Assembly: GCA_947631765.1 (NCBI GenBank)
Contig: CANRMP010000006.1
Coordinates: 1-64,000, forward strand
Direction of reading: 5' to 3'
Source of the DNA: an uncultured Clostridia bacterium
GTDB taxonomy: Bacteria; Bacillota; Clostridia; Oscillospirales; CAG-272
DNA: 64,000 nt
Shown: in pieces, positions 60,572 through 64,000 of the stretch
How positions within the stretch are numbered: position 1 is the stretch's first letter
How the letters are laid out: every line of letters starts with the position of its first letter
Notes under the pieces: model-generated
Seen by the model: only the letters and a program-made list of their open reading frames with translations
Told to the model about the DNA's origin: nothing
Database searches by the model: none
Position numbers and translations under genes: made by a program

Positions 60572-61460
60572 AAGAATATTCTGCCTGCCCCCTATTTGGA
60601 CGGTGGTTGCGGCACTTTTGGGCTATGGCTTTGTGATCGCGGTGGCGGTGTTCCACATACAGAACCCGATCCTGCAATACACTTCCTATATTGCTTCCGC
60701 TTATGCGCTGATCGTCACCTGCACGGGGCTGGTCTATGTCAACACAGCCATAGGAGGCGTCAGGAAATTTGTCTCCGAGCATCCGCTGATGAAAAAATTT
60801 CGCTCTACCAAGGTGGGCGAAAAATACTTGACCGATGTGCGCTTTAGGGCGGGAGTTTCTTTATATCAGGGCTTTTTTATCAATCTTCTGTATATCGTCA
60901 TGAAACTGGTATCGGGTATTGTCTACCGCTCCACATGGTTCATCGCGCTGGCTGTTTATTACATCCTGCTGGCCGTGATGCGTTTTTTACTGGTGCGACG
61001 GCTGAATGTGCAGGATGAAGCATCGGAGCTGCGCCGCTATCGGACGTGCGGGGTCATACTCCTGCTTATGAATCAGGCGCTTGTCGGAATAGTCGTTTTC
61101 ATGGTACAACAGAACCGAGGGTTTGAATATCCGGGTCTCTTGATTTACGCCATGGCGGCATATTCCTTTTATGCCGTCACTATTGCAATTATCAATGTTG
61201 TAAAGACAAGAAAGCACAAAAGCCCGATTCTCTCGGCGGCAAAGGCAATAAGCCTTGTTGCGGCAATGGTGTCAATACTTTCCCTTACAACGGCTATGCT
61301 TGCCCAGTTCGGAGAGGGCGACGACCCGATGTTCCGCCGCGCTATGACCGGCGCTGTCGGCGGCGGGGTGTGCGTAATTGTGATCGGAATGGCTGTCTAT
61401 ATGATCTGCCGTGCAAATATAAATCTCAAAAAAATCGAAATTAATAATTCTCAAACATAG
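60546..61460 (+). CDS. integral membrane protein of unknown function
   Basis: Multiple TMs; overlaps the HK 3' end. Confidence 0.7.
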   Translation: MEKFKEILKRIFCLPPIWTVVAALLGYGFVIAVAVFHIQNPILQYTSYIASAYALIVTCTGLVYVNTAIGGVRKFVSEHPLMKKFRSTKVGEKYLTDVRFRAGVSLYQGFFINLLYIVMKLVSGIVYRSTWFIALAVYYILLAVMRFLLVRRLNVQDEASELRRYRTCGVILLLMNQALVGIVVFMVQQNRGFEYPGLLIYAMAAYSFYAVTIAIINVVKTRKHKSPILSAAKAISLVAAMVSILSLTTAMLAQFGEGDDPMFRRAMTGAVGGGVCVIVIGMAVYMICRANINLKKIEINNSQT

Positions 61461-61525
61461 CTTAAACCTTACAAAAACACTTGAGCGTTATAATGTCCGC
61501 AGAACCTTGAAAGGAACAATAAATC

Positions 61526-61909
61526 ATGGAAGAAAAGAAACAAACCTTCACTTACACATATTCCGCAAAGGAGAAAAAAGAAATCGAAGAAATTCGGAGC
61601 AAGTACGCGCCCCAAACAAAAGAAGAAACCTCAATGGAGAGACTTCGCAGGCTCGACAAAAGCGCGACAAGAGGAGCCGCTGTCCTATCGCTGATTATCG
61701 GAATACTAAGCTCCCTTGTTATGGGGGTCGGTATGTGCTGTGCGATGCTCCCCGGCTGGGACGAGTATTTTGCTTTGGGAATTGTGGTCGGAGCTCTCGG
61801 TATAATCGGCGTTATTTCGGCATATCCACTCTACAATTTCATGGCAAGGCGCAAAAGAAAGCTGCTTGCCCCCGAAATCATGCGACTGTCTGATGAGCTT
61901 ATGAAATAA
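61526..61909 (+). CDS. small two-TM protein of unknown function
   Basis: SD GAAAGGA; two TM helices. Confidence 0.65.
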   Translation: MEEKKQTFTYTYSAKEKKEIEEIRSKYAPQTKEETSMERLRRLDKSATRGAAVLSLIIGILSSLVMGVGMCCAMLPGWDEYFALGIVVGALGIIGVISAYPLYNFMARRKRKLLAPEIMRLSDELMK

Positions 61910-61934
61910 TTTTGTATACCTGTCATGACTTTTT

Positions 61935-61982
61935 AATGCAAAAGACTGCATGCCCGTTTTTGGGGTTGCAGTCTTTTGCAAA
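61935..61982. terminator. bidirectional hairpin between convergent genes
   Basis: TGCAAAAGACTGCA...TGCAGTCTTTTGCA. Confidence 0.75.
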
Positions 61983-61985
61983 ATA

Positions 61986-62189
61986 TCAATTTTTTCTTGT
62001 GTCAAAATAATTGACGATATGACTTACCGTAAGAAGCAGTACAACGGCTCCGAGCGCTCTTTCGGTCATAAGCGTTGCGGTGGCTATATTTGCGTTTTCG
62101 GAAAGAGAGTACCAAATTATGTAGCAAAAGAAAGCGGCGATAAGCGGCAATCCGACATTGAGAGTTTTTATTGCTTTTTTGGAAATCAT
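61986..62189 (-). CDS. small two-TM protein, 67 aa
   Basis: Intact ORF with SD-like GGAGG, two TMs. Confidence 0.55.
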   Translation of the reverse strand: MISKKAIKTLNVGLPLIAAFFCYIIWYSLSENANIATATLMTERALGAVVLLLTVSHIVNYFDTRKN

Positions 62190-62472
62190 GTTTATATATA
62201 CCTCCGTTCAGGCGGGAAAGGGCTCCCCCGTACTCATTTATTGCTTGGCACAGGCTTGTCCGCGCGCCTGCTTTTTCGACTTACAATGACATTTTAACAC
62301 TAAAATGCGGTCTTTTCAAACCACAATTGAAGGAAAGTGCACAAAATTTTTCTTTGCGGCGTAATTTTGCGCATTTATGCTTGATTTTCATTTTAATATG
62401 TGATAAAATAAAGCGATCATGATATGAGTCAAATATTATATCGGTAAAATATATTCAAAGGAGACAGAAATT

Positions 62473-63186
62473 ATGAGTACTGAAAACTATGAGTACCTGA
62501 CCAGCCGTGAAGTTGACAATATGTGCTGTGTTCAGAAAGGTCCCAAGCACGGTCCCGCTCCCATCCCCGAGGAGGGCTTGTGGGTTCAGGCAAAGGAAGT
62601 AACCGACATTTCCGCGCTGACTCACGGTGTGGGCTGGTGCGCACCTCAGCAGGGAGCCTGCAAGCTGACCCTTAATGTCAAAAAGGGTATTATCGAAGAA
62701 GCGCTGGTTGAAACCATCGGCTGTTCGGGAATGACGCATTCCGCGGCAATGGCTGCCGAAATCCTTCCCGGCAAAACCATACTTGAAGCGCTTAACACCG
62801 ACCTTGTGTGCGATGCAATAAACACCGCCATGAGAGAGCTGTTTTTACAGATCGTATACGGTCGTTCACAGTCGGCTTTCTCGGAAAACGGTCTTGCTAT
62901 CGGCGCGGGACTTGAGGACCTCGGCAAAGGCACCCGTTCACAGGTGGGAACCATGTACGGCACAAAGCTCAAGGGGGTACGATACCTTGAAATGGCTGAA
63001 GGGTACGTTACAAGACTGGCGCTTGACAAGGACATGCAGGTCATAGGATATGAATTTGTATCACTTGGCAAGATGACCGATTTTATCAAAAAAGGCATGG
63101 AGCCCAATGAGGCATACAAAAAGTCAATGGGTACATACGGCAGATTCGATGAGGCTTTCAAGTACATCGATCCCCGTAAAGAATAA
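62473..63186 (+). CDS. NifU-like iron-sulfur cluster assembly scaffold family protein
   Basis: GWCAPQQGACKLTLNVKKGIIEEALVETIGCSGMTHSAAMAAE; followed by GGGtGRT gene. Confidence 0.85.
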   Translation: MSTENYEYLTSREVDNMCCVQKGPKHGPAPIPEEGLWVQAKEVTDISALTHGVGWCAPQQGACKLTLNVKKGIIEEALVETIGCSGMTHSAAMAAEILPGKTILEALNTDLVCDAINTAMRELFLQIVYGRSQSAFSENGLAIGAGLEDLGKGTRSQVGTMYGTKLKGVRYLEMAEGYVTRLALDKDMQVIGYEFVSLGKMTDFIKKGMEPNEAYKKSMGTYGRFDEAFKYIDPRKE

Positions 63187-63207
63187 TCTAAGAGGAGGTA
63201 TTCAGAA

Positions 63208-64000
63208 ATGGCATTGTTTGAAAGTTACGAAAGAAGAGTTGATAAGATTCTCGGTGTGCTTTCCGAGTACGGCATCTCCTCTATCGAAGAGTGCAAAGAA
63301 ATAACCCTTAGTAAGGGCATCGACTGCGACAAAATAGTCAGAGAGACACAGCCCATCTGCTTTGAAAACGCCGTTTGGGCATACACTGTCGGCGCGGCAA
63401 TCGCAATAAAGAAAGGCTGTACAAAGGCGGCTGACGCCGCTGCCGCAATAGGTATCGGTCTCCAGTCCTTCTGCGTTCCCGGCTCTGTTGCCGAGAACAG
63501 AAAGGTCGGACTCGGACACGGAAACCTCGGCAAAATGCTCCTTTCGGAGGAGACAGAGTGCTTCTGCTTTTTGGCAGGTCATGAGTCCTTTGCCGCCGCA
63601 GAAGGCGCTATCAAAATAGCGCTCAACGCAAATAAGGTGAGAGTAAAGCCCCTGCGCGTTATTCTTAACGGACTCGGCAAGGATGCGGCGTTCATTATTT
63701 CAAGAATCAACGGCTTTACATACTGCGAGACCGTATTTGACCCCTATACCGAAGAGGTAAAAATCGTCTCCGAAACACGTTATTCGGAAGGTCCGCGCGC
63801 CGATGTCAGATGCTACGGCGCAGACAACGTTCCGGAAGGCGTTGCAATAATGAAGCTTGAACACGTCGGCGTTTCCATCACCGGAAACTCCACTAACCCC
63901 ACAAGATTCCAGCATCCCGTTGCCGGAACATATAAAAAGTGGTGCAACGAAAACGGCGTTGACTACTTCTCGGTGGCTTCCGGCGGAGGCACGGGACGTA
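63208..64000 (+). CDS. GGGtGRT-family protein, truncated by window end
   Basis: SD AGAGGAGG; reads MALFESYERRVDKILGVLSEYGI ... SVASGGGTGR at the window edge; missing from the ORF track because it has no stop. Confidence 0.88.
   Translation, partial: MALFESYERRVDKILGVLSEYGISSIEECKEITLSKGIDCDKIVRETQPICFENAVWAYTVGAAIAIKKGCTKAADAAAAIGIGLQSFCVPGSVAENRKVGLGHGNLGKMLLSEETECFCFLAGHESFAAAEGAIKIALNANKVRVKPLRVILNGLGKDAAFIISRINGFTYCETVFDPYTEEVKIVSETRYSEGPRADVRCYGADNVPEGVAIMKLEHVGVSITGNSTNPTRFQHPVAGTYKKWCNENGVDYFSVASGGGTGR

Overview
The window carries ordinary chromosomal genes of a low-to-mid-GC Firmicute, probably Clostridia/Oscillospirales (inferred from gene content such as NifU-like + GGGtGRT, BirA-BioY and a T-box cys operon). 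From left to right: purine salvage (hpt + NCS2 permease); a sulfur-relay/tRNA-thiolation operon (nifS-nifU-HD-mnmA-tcdA); metY behind an elaborate leader; rpsO-pnp; lipoproteins and asnB; a GH36-like glycosidase; a T-box-controlled kinase-cysE-cysS operon; an ECF sigma/anti-sigma/vWA cluster; surface proteins; lexA; birA-bioY; an interrupted rluA-type gene; a complete F-type ATP synthase operon; a three-gene uncharacterised operon; a flippase; rarA; a palindrome-rich non-coding block; GH115 and GH38 glycosidases; a BcrA-like double ABC cassette with a two-component system; and a NifU-like/GGGtGRT pair cut by the window end. The most unusual item is the ATP synthase operon. One uninterrupted 755-codon ORF fuses a membrane-anchored b-type stalk, a delta C-terminal domain and a full alpha subunit, beside a separate b gene and a short epsilon that lacks the C-terminal helices. 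This conflicts with the canonical 3 alpha : 1 delta : 2 b stoichiometry. Other notable items: a metY leader with an 18-codon uORF and an anti-initiation-region helix; a long near-perfect hairpin between rpsO and pnp; a combined terminator/promoter/putative BirA operator before birA; a perfect 17-bp palindrome at the break point of the rluA-like gene; and a T-box heading a phosphotransferase-cysE-cysS operon. All calls were made by eye from sequence and the ORF track; no database search was run.
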